64,000 bases of DNA. It comes from Flavobacteriaceae bacterium NBU2973. GTDB taxonomy: Bacteria; Bacteroidota; Bacteroidia; Flavobacteriales; Flavobacteriaceae. The stretch covers positions 62,001-126,000 of the forward strand of contig JAOEIQ010000006.1 in assembly GCA_026162565.1 (NCBI GenBank), written 5' to 3'. The notes beneath the pieces were generated by a model, which worked only from the letters and a program-made list of their open reading frames with translations, was not told where the DNA came from and searched no databases. Of the stretch, positions 37,213 to 44,202 are shown in pieces (within the stretch, counting starts at the first letter, position 1; each line of letters starts with the position of its first letter). A program made the position numbers and the translations under genes.

Positions 37213-37572
37213 ATGGCACTTATTAGTAACTATTCAAAATTCATCCCTTATCTGTATTTTATCGCAGTAATAGCTTATTGGTTTACAAATATTAACAGAT
37301 TAGAAGGTTTAACAGCATACCCTATTTTATTGTTTAGTATTCCTTTTTTATGGCAAATTATAAAACCCAATAAACAACTAAACTTTGTTCTAGGTATCAC
37401 ATTTGTTTGCTTATCATCGTATTTAATTTTAGCATACTTATTTGATGTATTGCAGATTACAGACTTAAGTTTTACAAGTAATCACTTAATGCTACTTGGC
37501 GGTTTATTTGTTATCACCAATTTTATAATGGCTCTTTGGATAATTAAAAATAGCATTAGACAAGCTTTTTAG
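37213..37572 (+). CDS. Small four-helix membrane protein of unknown function
   Basis: 119 residues with about four membrane helices (FIPYLYFIAVIAYWF, YPILLFSIPFLWQII, FVLGITFVCLSSYLILAYL, LMLLGGLFVITNFIMALWII). No recognised domain. It precedes kdsA by 39 bases on the same strand, but a -7 box in the gap suggests kdsA has its own promoter. Confidence 0.7.
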   Translation: MALISNYSKFIPYLYFIAVIAYWFTNINRLEGLTAYPILLFSIPFLWQIIKPNKQLNFVLGITFVCLSSYLILAYLFDVLQITDLSFTSNHLMLLGGLFVITNFIMALWIIKNSIRQAF

Positions 37573-37575
37573 TAG

Positions 37576-37583
37576 TATCTTTG
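37576..37583 (+). promoter_or_regulatory. -7 box (TATCTTTG) of kdsA
   Basis: A perfect TAnnTTTG element 28 bases before the kdsA start. The nearest upstream TTTG (37535-37538) is too far for a normal spacer. Confidence 0.4.
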
Positions 37584-37611
37584 TTGCTTAAATACTAGAA
37601 TTTTTAAGCTC

Positions 37612-38430
37612 ATGGATTATTCTAATTTACCAAAGATTAAACATACTAATTCTAATAACTTTTTCTTGCTTGCTGGACCTTGTGCTATTGAAGGTGAAGA
37701 TATGGCTCTACGAATTGCTGAAAGAGTTGTAAAAATTACAGATACATTAGAAATACCTTATGTATTTAAAGGAAGTTTTAAAAAAGCTAACAGAAGTAGA
37801 ATAGATAGTTTTACAGGAATTGGTGACGAAAAAGCCCTAAAAATTTTAAGAAAGGTTTCTGAAACTTTTGATATTCCAACAGTAACTGATATTCATGAAG
37901 TGAGTGATGCTGCTAAAGCTGCAGAATATGTTGATGTTTTGCAGATACCTGCTTTTTTGGTTAGACAAACAGATTTGGTTGCAGCTGCCGCAAAAACAGG
38001 TAAAGTTGTAAACCTTAAAAAAGGGCAATTTATGAGTCCTGAAGCTATGAAGCATGCAGCACAGAAAGTAAAAGATTCTGGTAATAATCATGCTTGGATA
38101 ACAGATCGTGGTACTATGTTTGGCTATCAAGATATGATAGTTGATTTTCGTGGAATTCCAACAATGAGAAACTACGCTCCTACTGTTTTAGATGTAACGC
38201 ATTCACTTCAACAACCTAACCAAAGTTCTGGTGTGACTGGCGGACGACCTGATATGATTGAGACAATTGCTCGTGCTGGAGTTGTTAATAATGTTGATGG
38301 CTTATTTATTGAAACACATTTTGATCCTGCTAATGCTAAAAGTGATGGAGCCAATATGTTAGACTTGCAATATTTAGAAAAACTACTGTCTAATTTAGTA
38401 GCCATCAGAAAAACAGTTAACGCTTTTTAA
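37612..38430 (+). CDS. kdsA: 3-deoxy-8-phosphooctulonate synthase (KdsA)
   Basis: 272 residues. Condenses arabinose 5-phosphate and phosphoenolpyruvate to KDO 8-phosphate for lipopolysaccharide core. The motifs LLAGPCAIEGEDMALRIAE (start), YVFKGSFKKANRSRIDSFTG (PEP/A5P loop), GGRPDMIETIARAGV and the late IETHFDPANAKSDGANM are characteristic. The ATG follows a -7 box. Its last 14 bases overlap the convergent DUF1801 gene. Presence of KDO synthesis supports a standard Gram-negative outer membrane. Confidence 0.95.
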   Translation: MDYSNLPKIKHTNSNNFFLLAGPCAIEGEDMALRIAERVVKITDTLEIPYVFKGSFKKANRSRIDSFTGIGDEKALKILRKVSETFDIPTVTDIHEVSDAAKAAEYVDVLQIPAFLVRQTDLVAAAAKTGKVVNLKKGQFMSPEAMKHAAQKVKDSGNNHAWITDRGTMFGYQDMIVDFRGIPTMRNYAPTVLDVTHSLQQPNQSSGVTGGRPDMIETIARAGVVNNVDGLFIETHFDPANAKSDGANMLDLQYLEKLLSNLVAIRKTVNAF

Positions 38431-38803
38431 TTTTTGGCTTTAGAATAAGCTTAAAAGGATTGGTATTAATCTCTAGTTGTTTTTGTAATACATACACAAC
38501 AACTTCATCATTTATATCTTCAACAGATTTATAACGAAGCGACCTTATTGATTTTCGATTGGCATCTATAAAGTATTCGGTAAATTCATCCATTTTATCA
38601 AAATGCCAAAAAGCTAAATCCACATAGTCTTTGGATTGATTTAAAAAGCATAACGGAATATCATTACAGTAATAAAATGGGATTTTCCATTTATATAATA
38701 GTTCAGCATTTGGTACAACAGCTTCAATTATAGTTTGAAGTTGTAGCAATATAGATTTAAAAGGTTCCTCTTGTTTTAGTATATACTCTTCAGCTGGATT
38801 CAT
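38417..38803 (-). CDS. DUF1801 family protein
   Basis: 128 residues from MNPAEEYILKQEEPFKSILL; an in-frame ATG five codons upstream is possible. The alpha/beta pattern EAVVPNAELLYKWKIPFYYC and VDLAFWHFDKM fits the DUF1801/YdhG-type fold. No enzymatic role is known. The stop lies inside the end of kdsA. Divergent from the membrane gene at 38878, whose operator palindrome lies between them. Confidence 0.78.
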   Translation of the reverse strand: MNPAEEYILKQEEPFKSILLQLQTIIEAVVPNAELLYKWKIPFYYCNDIPLCFLNQSKDYVDLAFWHFDKMDEFTEYFIDANRKSIRSLRYKSVEDINDEVVVYVLQKQLEINTNPFKLILKPKIKKR

Positions 38804-38851
38804 ATTCAAATTTAACAAACTTTTAATTGCAAGAGTTAATAAAAATAATTT

Positions 38852-38873
38852 ACTTTGTATTTCAAAGTACTTT
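38852..38873 (+). promoter_or_regulatory. Operator-like palindrome (copy 1)
   Basis: ACTTTG-N5-CAAAGT followed by ACTTT, ten bases before the ATG at 38878. A second copy with a single base difference over 22 positions lies before creD at 40249-40270. The winged-helix regulator encoded between them is the likely binder. Confidence 0.65.
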
Positions 38874-38877
38874 TATT

Positions 38878-39492
38878 ATGAGCAATGAAGACTATTTAAA
38901 AGACATCAGTGAGATTAAAAACCTCATGAATAAATCTTCTCGATTTATTTCATTAAGTGGGTTATCAGGAATACTAGCTGGAATATATGCCTTAATTGGA
39001 GGAGCTGTAGCATACTGGTTAGTTAATAATCATAGCTATGGAACTTTATTATTAGATGGATGGGTTTTTAGAACTTGTTTATTAATCTTATCTCTAGTTG
39101 CAATTTTAAGTATAATAACTGGCATACTTTTAACTACAAAAAAAGCAAAAAAGAATGGAGAAAAAATTTGGGATATCTCATCTAAACGATTAATAATTAA
39201 TTTTTTAATTCCTCTTGTTACAGGTGGAATATATCTGCTTATTATATTAAGTCAACAAAAGTATGGACAAGCGGGTGCTTTAATGCTTATCTTTTATGGT
39301 TTAGCTCTAGTGAATGCCTCAAAATATAGTTTAGGTTATATTCGCTACTTAGGATATACAGAAATTGTACTTGGTTTATTTGCAGCTTTTTTACCAGGTT
39401 ATGGATTTTGGTTTTGGGTTGTAGGTTTTGGAGTGATGCATATTATTTATGGCATATACATGCATTTTTATTATGATAAGAAAAAACCATAA
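38878..39492 (+). CDS. Multi-helix membrane protein of the creD-linked operon
   Basis: 204 residues from MSNEDYLKDISEIKNLMNKS; an upstream in-frame ATG would lie across the operator and is rejected. A short cytoplasmic helix is followed by about six membrane helices (FISLSGLSGILAGIYALIGG, TCLLILSLVAILSIITGILL, LIINFLIPLVTGGIYLLIIL and others). Family not named. First gene of the small operon with a membrane protein, a winged-helix regulator and a 53-residue protein. Confidence 0.8.
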   Translation: MSNEDYLKDISEIKNLMNKSSRFISLSGLSGILAGIYALIGGAVAYWLVNNHSYGTLLLDGWVFRTCLLILSLVAILSIITGILLTTKKAKKNGEKIWDISSKRLIINFLIPLVTGGIYLLIILSQQKYGQAGALMLIFYGLALVNASKYSLGYIRYLGYTEIVLGLFAAFLPGYGFWFWVVGFGVMHIIYGIYMHFYYDKKKP

Positions 39493-39510
39493 AAATAATG
39501 TTAAGTAAAA

Positions 39511-39786
39511 ATGAAAATAGAAAAAATTGTATGTATTATTTTATTAGTGCTTTTAATACCATTTATTGCCATGCAATTTACCAATGAAGTTAACTGGTCT
39601 CTTGGAGATTTTGTAGTGGCTGGCTTGGTACTTTTAGGTACAGCGTTAGCCATTCGATTTATATCGCTAAATGTTACTAAAAAAGAACATAAAATAATCT
39701 TAATCATCATAATTGCAATAGGACTTTTACTTCTTTGGGCAGAATTGGCAGTTGGTATTTTTGGATCTGCGGTAGCTGGAAGTTAA
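39511..39786 (+). CDS. Small three-helix membrane protein
   Basis: 91 residues: three hydrophobic helices (IVCIILLVLLIPFIAMQF, LGDFVVAGLVLLGTALAIRF, IILIIIIAIGLLLLWAELAVG). Typical of short membrane proteins that accompany PadR/winged-helix regulators in Bacteroidota. 18 bases after the previous gene and five before the regulator, so in the same operon. Function unknown. Confidence 0.78.
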   Translation: MKIEKIVCIILLVLLIPFIAMQFTNEVNWSLGDFVVAGLVLLGTALAIRFISLNVTKKEHKIILIIIIAIGLLLLWAELAVGIFGSAVAGS

Positions 39787-39791
39787 TTATT

Positions 39792-40088
39792 ATGAGTTTA
39801 ATAAATAATATAAATAAAGCTTTTGATCATCGCATTCGTTTAGGCATTATGTCTATACTTATGGTTAATGAATATGCAGATTTTAATATGCTTAAAGAAT
39901 TATTAGAGGTAACTGATGGTAATTTAGCTAGCCATACAAAAGCACTTGAAAAAGTAGATTATATAATAATCGAAAAACAATTTATTGGTAGAAAGCCAAA
40001 TACACGTTATTCTGCCAGTAAATCTGGAAGGCTTGCTTTTAAAAAGCATATTGAAGCATTAGAACAAATTATAAAAAAGAGTGAATAA
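39792..40088 (+). CDS. Winged helix-turn-helix transcriptional regulator
   Basis: 98 residues from MSLINNINKAFDHRIRLGIM. A single winged-helix domain: HTH helix FNMLKELLEVTDGNLASHTK, recognition helix region ASHTKALEKVDYI, and wing KQFIGRKPNTRYSASKSG. This matches the small ArsR/MarR-like HTH_34 group with no ligand domain. It probably binds the ACTTTG-N5-CAAAGT palindromes that flank the operon and creD, but the ligand or signal is unknown. It ends in TAATG, overlapping the next small gene. Confidence 0.85.
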   Translation: MSLINNINKAFDHRIRLGIMSILMVNEYADFNMLKELLEVTDGNLASHTKALEKVDYIIIEKQFIGRKPNTRYSASKSGRLAFKKHIEALEQIIKKSE

Positions 40089-40249
40089 TGCCGTATTTAA
40101 AAAACTTATTAATTAAACTTTTAGGAAATCAAACATGTACAGATTTAAGTACTATAGAAATTGCCTTATTAATTCTAACACATCCACTCTATTTCATTAT
40201 CTGGTACATCGATTCCTGTAAACGAAAACTAAAAAAATTTATTAATTAA
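40088..40249 (+). CDS. 53-residue membrane-associated small protein
   Basis: The ATG overlaps the regulator stop (TAATG), a coupling arrangement that argues for translation. MPYLKNLLIKLLGNQTC starts an amphipathic segment; IEIALLILTHPLYFIIWYI (about residues 23-41) is a membrane helix, followed by a basic tail CKRKLKKFIN. No recognised family. The final bases run into the -7 box and palindrome of creD. Confidence 0.6.
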   Translation: MPYLKNLLIKLLGNQTCTDLSTIEIALLILTHPLYFIIWYIDSCKRKLKKFIN

Positions 40250-40270
40250 CTTTGAATTTCAAAGTACTTT
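40247..40270 (+). promoter_or_regulatory. creD -7 box overlapping operator-like palindrome (copy 2)
   Basis: TAACTTTG (40247-40254) is a perfect TAnnTTTG -7 element and is itself the left arm of ACTTTG-N5-CAAAGT (40249-40265), followed by ACTTT. A repressor bound here would cover the -7 region. creD starts at 40285. Confidence 0.65.
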
Positions 40271-40284
40271 AAAAACAATCTAAA

Positions 40285-41649
40285 ATGGAACAAATCCAAA
40301 AGCACAACAACAAATTTTCAAATTGGTTAAAAACATCCATATCAGCAAGAATGCTTATGGTCGGATTTTTAACACTTATCCTTTTAATTCCACTATCATT
40401 TGTGGATAGTTTAATACGAGAACGATCCTTTAGACAAAACGACGTTATTAACGAAATAAATGGGAAATGGGGACAAAACGTTATGGTTTATGGTCCAATA
40501 TTAAAACTACCATACAAAACTTATAAAGAGATCACTATCTACAATAAAGAGAAAGAGTCTTACGTAACAGAAATAGAAACTATTATTAAGTATGCCTACA
40601 TTTTTCCAGAAAACCTAGACACTAAAGTTTCAGCAGATTCTAAAACTTTAAAGCGTGGAAATTTTGAATCGGCAGTATATACAAGTGATATGAAATTCTC
40701 CGGAAACTACATTAAACCACAACTGGCATCAAAAGATATAAAAGATGAAGATATTGTTTGGGACAAAGCGAGCATTATAGTAAAGACTTCTAATTTAAAA
40801 GGTATTAAAAACGAAATGTTTATCACTTTAAACAACAATAAATATACTTTTGAAACCAACTTTAATAACTCAAAAAACAACTATTTAAACGAATTAGAAT
40901 CTTCGTTTATAAAAAAAGAAGATATGCCAAGTGAGGCTAATAAATCTTTTTATTTTAATATGACTTTTAATGGGAGTCAACTTATTCAAATTATTCCTAT
41001 TGGCAAGACAACAACAATGACTATGACATCAAATTGGCCTGATCCTAGTTTTACAGGTAGCTTTTTACCAGACGATGAAACTAAAGAAATTACTGCCGAT
41101 GGATTTAAAGCCAATTGGAAAGTCTTGCACATCAACCGAGCTTTCTCACAACAACATTTAAATGCAATTCCTAATTTATCACAATTTGCATTTGGCACCA
41201 AGTTCGTTGTCATGGTTGATGAATTTCAAAAAAGTGAACGTTCTGCTAAATATGGTTTTTTAGTAATTGGATTAACTTTTCTAGTATTCTTTTTAATTCA
41301 AACCTTAAGCAAAATCAATATTCACCCATTTCAGTATTTAATGATTGGTATTGCATTAGTTATGTTTTATACACTACTTGTTTCTATATCAGAGCATAGT
41401 AACTTTTTAAAAGCTTATTTAGTAGCTGGTATTTCGGTAGTAACACTTATAACCTTGTATTCTAAATCGATACTTAAAAATATAAAATTCCCATTATTCA
41501 TTGGTGCTTCATTAACTGCTTTATACACTTTTATTTATGTTATCATTCAACTAGAAGATTATGCCTTATTAGTTGGCAGTATTGGCTTATTTATAATTCT
41601 TGCAATTGTGATGTTTGTTTCTAGAAAAATTGATTGGCACAATGATTAA
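40285..41649 (+). CDS. creD: CreD-family inner membrane protein
   Basis: 454 residues. One N-terminal membrane helix (MLMVGFLTLILLIPLSFV), then a ~270-residue periplasmic domain with the CreD-type start LIRERSFRQNDVINEINGKW, then five to six C-terminal helices (e.g. GFLVIGLTFLVFFLIQTL). CreD affects envelope integrity and beta-lactam response in proteobacteria. In Bacteroidota it often sits next to a small winged-helix regulator, as here. Shared operator sequences suggest joint control. Confidence 0.88.
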   Translation: MEQIQKHNNKFSNWLKTSISARMLMVGFLTLILLIPLSFVDSLIRERSFRQNDVINEINGKWGQNVMVYGPILKLPYKTYKEITIYNKEKESYVTEIETIIKYAYIFPENLDTKVSADSKTLKRGNFESAVYTSDMKFSGNYIKPQLASKDIKDEDIVWDKASIIVKTSNLKGIKNEMFITLNNNKYTFETNFNNSKNNYLNELESSFIKKEDMPSEANKSFYFNMTFNGSQLIQIIPIGKTTTMTMTSNWPDPSFTGSFLPDDETKEITADGFKANWKVLHINRAFSQQHLNAIPNLSQFAFGTKFVVMVDEFQKSERSAKYGFLVIGLTFLVFFLIQTLSKINIHPFQYLMIGIALVMFYTLLVSISEHSNFLKAYLVAGISVVTLITLYSKSILKNIKFPLFIGASLTALYTFIYVIIQLEDYALLVGSIGLFIILAIVMFVSRKIDWHND

Positions 41650-41663
41650 GTTTAGTTAGTTGT

Positions 41664-41858
41664 GTTTGGGCGTTTCCTATTTCTGGTGACTTCGAGAGCC
41701 TCAGTCACCAGAAAGGGTCGCGCTTTCCTCTGTATCTTTTTTGTCCAGACATTTCGAATACGCTCAATGAGACAAAAAAGGATGCCGTTACAATCGCTAA
41801 CGCAAAAATTATAATCGTCATTGCGAAGCAAATTTTAATTTGCTGTGGCAATCTCTTT
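41664..41858. repeat. Composite intergenic repeat region
   Basis: No gene. It holds a 12-base-pair inverted repeat TTTCTGGTGACT (41680-41691) with AGTCACCAGAAA (41703-41714); a segment with inverted CTTTTTTGTCC/GACAAAAAAG arms (around 41738-41781); and a CGTCATTGCGAAGC...GGCAATCTC repeat with AGCAAATT/AATTTGCT arms (41816-41858). The last belongs to the same family as the trpF-region repeats. Confidence 0.65.
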
Positions 41859-41873
41859 ACACAATAAATAATA

Positions 41874-42260
41874 ATGAAACTACATTTCAATAAACCTTAT
41901 TTTATAGCAACTCTAGTCTTATTTGTAATAGAAACATTAATAGCTCTTCATATAAAAACTGGTTTTATCCGTCATACTTTTGGAGATTATTTGGTTGTCA
42001 TACTTCTCTATTGTTTTTTTAGAAGTTTTATAAAAACGAAAGCAATTTATTTGGCTACAATAATACTCGCTATTTCGTTTACCATTGAATGTCTTCAACT
42101 CACCAATTTACTGGAAATATTAAACCTTCAAGACCATACATTTGCTAAAACTCTACTTGGCAGCACATTTAGTATAAGCGACTTAATTGCCTACACACTT
42201 GGAGTAATTACTATTTATTTGATAGATAACTATTACTATTTACCATCCACAAAATCTTGA
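41874..42260 (+). CDS. DUF2809 family membrane protein
   Basis: 128 residues with four membrane helices. KPYFIATLVLFVIETLIALH, then GFIRHTFGDYLVVILLYCFF and FTIECLQLTNLLEIL match DUF2809, small integral membrane proteins of unknown function. The 3' end overlaps the convergent dehydrogenase gene by 25 bases. Confidence 0.82.
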   Translation: MKLHFNKPYFIATLVLFVIETLIALHIKTGFIRHTFGDYLVVILLYCFFRSFIKTKAIYLATIILAISFTIECLQLTNLLEILNLQDHTFAKTLLGSTFSISDLIAYTLGVITIYLIDNYYYLPSTKS

Positions 42261-43441
42261 AGGTAACTAAATCGTGGTGTTAGTTTGCCATCATTGGTGG
42301 TCATTTGTGCACGTTCTAAAACCCGATCTTTATCCTCATTAAAAAAGGCAGGAATGACGTGTTCTAAAAACGATTCTCCAAAGCCTTCACTAGCATCTTT
42401 TGGCAACTCACATGGCAAATTATCAACTGCCATTACTGTTATTGCTCCTGGAGCATTATAGGCAACTTCGCTTTCAGTTTGTGCATCGTAACCATAAAAA
42501 GGGTCTGCAATAGTTGAAGCCCTTAAAGTAGAAGCAACAGGACCATCTACATCGCATGATATATCTGCTATTAGATTTATTTTAAAATCTGGATGTTTTG
42601 CATCATCTCTAGTAAATAAATAAGGTGCTCCATTACCATAAAAGTGTCCAGCTATAAAATAATCGGTTTCTTTAGCATAAGGCATAAAATTACTTTCATA
42701 ACCTGTTGGATCTTTATAAAACTCCCACTTATCTCCTACTTTACCATCACTACGCTTCGCATATTCCATAACATCAACTAAACAGTAAACAGGTTCTGTA
42801 AATTTTGAGGTAAGATATAAAGCATCACTCACTTGTTTTATCTGTAAGTGATCTAAAATTTCTTGTGCTCCTTTAGCTACTTTTCCAGTTCCTGATAATA
42901 AAATCTTAATATTAGGCAATGTAATTTTATCGAGTTCTGCTTTAACAGCTTTTAAGTCTGGTAAGGATTCTACTTTTGGTAAATTAAATAAACCATCTCG
43001 TAAACCTAGAGCTCTAAAACCATTATAGGCACCAACCAATCCAGCATAACGCCCAAAACCTATTAATCGCGCTCCATTTTCTTGAACGATAGTTTCGTGA
43101 TCTATCATCTCAATATGTCTCTCTAGCATGGCTTGAAGCAACTTTCTATTGTAAGGCTGTTTTTTGATGGTATGTGAAAAATAGAAATACTTTTTATTAG
43201 GAATAAGGTTCTCAACTGGAACCTCTTTTACGCCTATCATAACATCGCAATCACTAACATCATTAGTCACTTTAAAGCCTTTTGATTTATAAGCTTGATC
43301 TGGAAAGACACGAATATCTGATGATTCCACAACAAACTCTGCCTGTGGAAATTGTGTTCTGGCTTCGGCTAGTTTTTCTGGTGAGAAAACAACACGTCTG
43401 TCTGGTGGATTTTTACGCTCTTTTATGATGGCAAACTTCAT
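42236..43441 (-). CDS. NAD(P)-dependent saccharopine/lysine-dehydrogenase-like oxidoreductase
   Basis: 401 residues from MKFAIIKERKNPPDRRVVFS; an ATG seven codons upstream lies inside a hairpin region and is less likely. The N-terminal alanine-dehydrogenase/PNT-type domain has KERKNPPDRRV, and the NAD-binding loop is ILLSGTGKVAKGAQEIL. CDVDGPVASTLRASTI and the late YNAPGAITVMAVDNLPCELP match saccharopine-dehydrogenase (lysine-forming)-type enzymes. The exact substrate is uncertain. Convergent with the DUF2809 gene. Confidence 0.82.
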   Translation of the reverse strand: MKFAIIKERKNPPDRRVVFSPEKLAEARTQFPQAEFVVESSDIRVFPDQAYKSKGFKVTNDVSDCDVMIGVKEVPVENLIPNKKYFYFSHTIKKQPYNRKLLQAMLERHIEMIDHETIVQENGARLIGFGRYAGLVGAYNGFRALGLRDGLFNLPKVESLPDLKAVKAELDKITLPNIKILLSGTGKVAKGAQEILDHLQIKQVSDALYLTSKFTEPVYCLVDVMEYAKRSDGKVGDKWEFYKDPTGYESNFMPYAKETDYFIAGHFYGNGAPYLFTRDDAKHPDFKINLIADISCDVDGPVASTLRASTIADPFYGYDAQTESEVAYNAPGAITVMAVDNLPCELPKDASEGFGESFLEHVIPAFFNEDKDRVLERAQMTTNDGKLTPRFSYLQDFVDGK

Positions 43442-43460
43442 TGGAAATAATTTTATTTTC

Positions 43461-43480
43461 ATTTCCGTGAAAACGGAAAT
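43461..43480 (-). repeat. Hairpin with GAAA loop upstream of a start codon
   Basis: ATTTCCGT and ACGGAAAT arms enclose GAAA. It lies about 20 bases upstream of the dehydrogenase start, in the same relative orientation as the hairpins before the DUF2059 and trpG genes. Confidence 0.65.
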
Positions 43481-43542
43481 CTCATTTGGTATAAATTTTG
43501 CACGAAAATACTAGGAAATGTAAGGTTATACAAACTTTTTAA

Positions 43543-43550
43543 TAACTTTG
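43543..43550 (+). promoter_or_regulatory. -7 box (TAACTTTG) of ssrA
   Basis: A perfect TAnnTTTG element 55 bases before the mature 5' end of tmRNA, leaving room for a short trimmed leader. Confidence 0.45.
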
Positions 43551-43605
43551 CATTCGCTTTAGTTATTAGGTAATAACTTAAAAACTAAATTATCATTTTA
43601 AAAAT

Positions 43606-43996
43606 GGGGTCGACTGGTTTTGACAGCGAGATTAATGAAATGGTAAGCACGTCGTGTAAGGATTTTGAAACACGTTAAAGGCTAGATCACTTTTTTAAAC
43701 GGCGAGAATAACTACGCTTTAGCTGCTTAATCTGAATTATAGTAAGATTAGCCTAGGCTCACAAGGTGAGCAAGCTTTATGTCTCCAGAAAGCCTTGGTT
43801 AATGGCGTTCTATTTTGAGGCATCGTAAAAGTTAACCAAGATTGTGTAGCGCTTTGATGCACTTTTGAGATTTAAAAGCTACGTTATAAGTGGGCTGTTT
43901 TTTGCCAGCTTATAATCGACAATTAATAAAAAACTAAACGTGTAGAAAGCTATTTGATTACTTGTTTGGACGAGAGTTCGATTCTCTCCGACTCCA
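43606..43996 (+). ncRNA. ssrA: tmRNA (ssrA), tag GENNYALAA
   Basis: The 5' end GGGGTCGACTGGTTTTGACA and the 3' end TCGATTCTCTCCGACTCCA form the tRNA-Ala-like acceptor and T arm, pairing GGGGTC with GACTCC. The CCA is not encoded. The reading frame at 43701-43730 gives GENNYALAA followed by TAA, matching the tag type of flavobacteria. The region between shows pseudoknot-like pairings. With SmpB it rescues stalled ribosomes and tags the nascent chain for proteolysis. Length of 391 bases is normal for the phylum. Confidence 0.95.
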
Positions 43997-44032
43997 CAAT
44001 TAAGCGTAACTTAATAACAGCCTTACGTTTAA

Positions 44033-44063
44033 AAAGCGCAACAACTTTACTTGATTGCGCTTT
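44033..44063 (+). terminator. Hairpin terminator after ssrA
   Basis: AAAGCGCAA (44033-44041) pairs with TTGCGCTTT (44055-44063), flanked by A-rich and T-rich sequence. Located 36 bases after the tmRNA end. Confidence 0.65.
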
Positions 44064-44129
44064 GTTGTATAAAGATGTAAATCACATATTATAAGATACA
44101 TTTGCAGAATGGGAGTTAATAGAGAACTG

Positions 44130-44153
44130 CGAAGCTAATCTCTCCGGCTCCAC
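44130..44153 (+). other. Partial copy of the tmRNA 3' end
   Basis: TCTCTCCGGCTCCAC at 44139-44153 matches the last bases of ssrA (TCTCTCCGACTCCAC, 43983-43997) with one mismatch, 156 bases downstream. Such copies can be remnants of integrase attachment sites; no integrase gene is nearby. Chance similarity is possible because of the short length. Confidence 0.35.
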
Positions 44154-44202
44154 TTTTAAACATCTCAACTATCTGATATTAAATATATTGAGGTATTTTA
44201 AT

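Noticed and set aside
43966-44153. A second tRNA-like gene downstream of ssrA
   Set aside because: Only the last 15 bases resemble a T-arm/acceptor end; no matching 5' acceptor or anticodon arm could be found.
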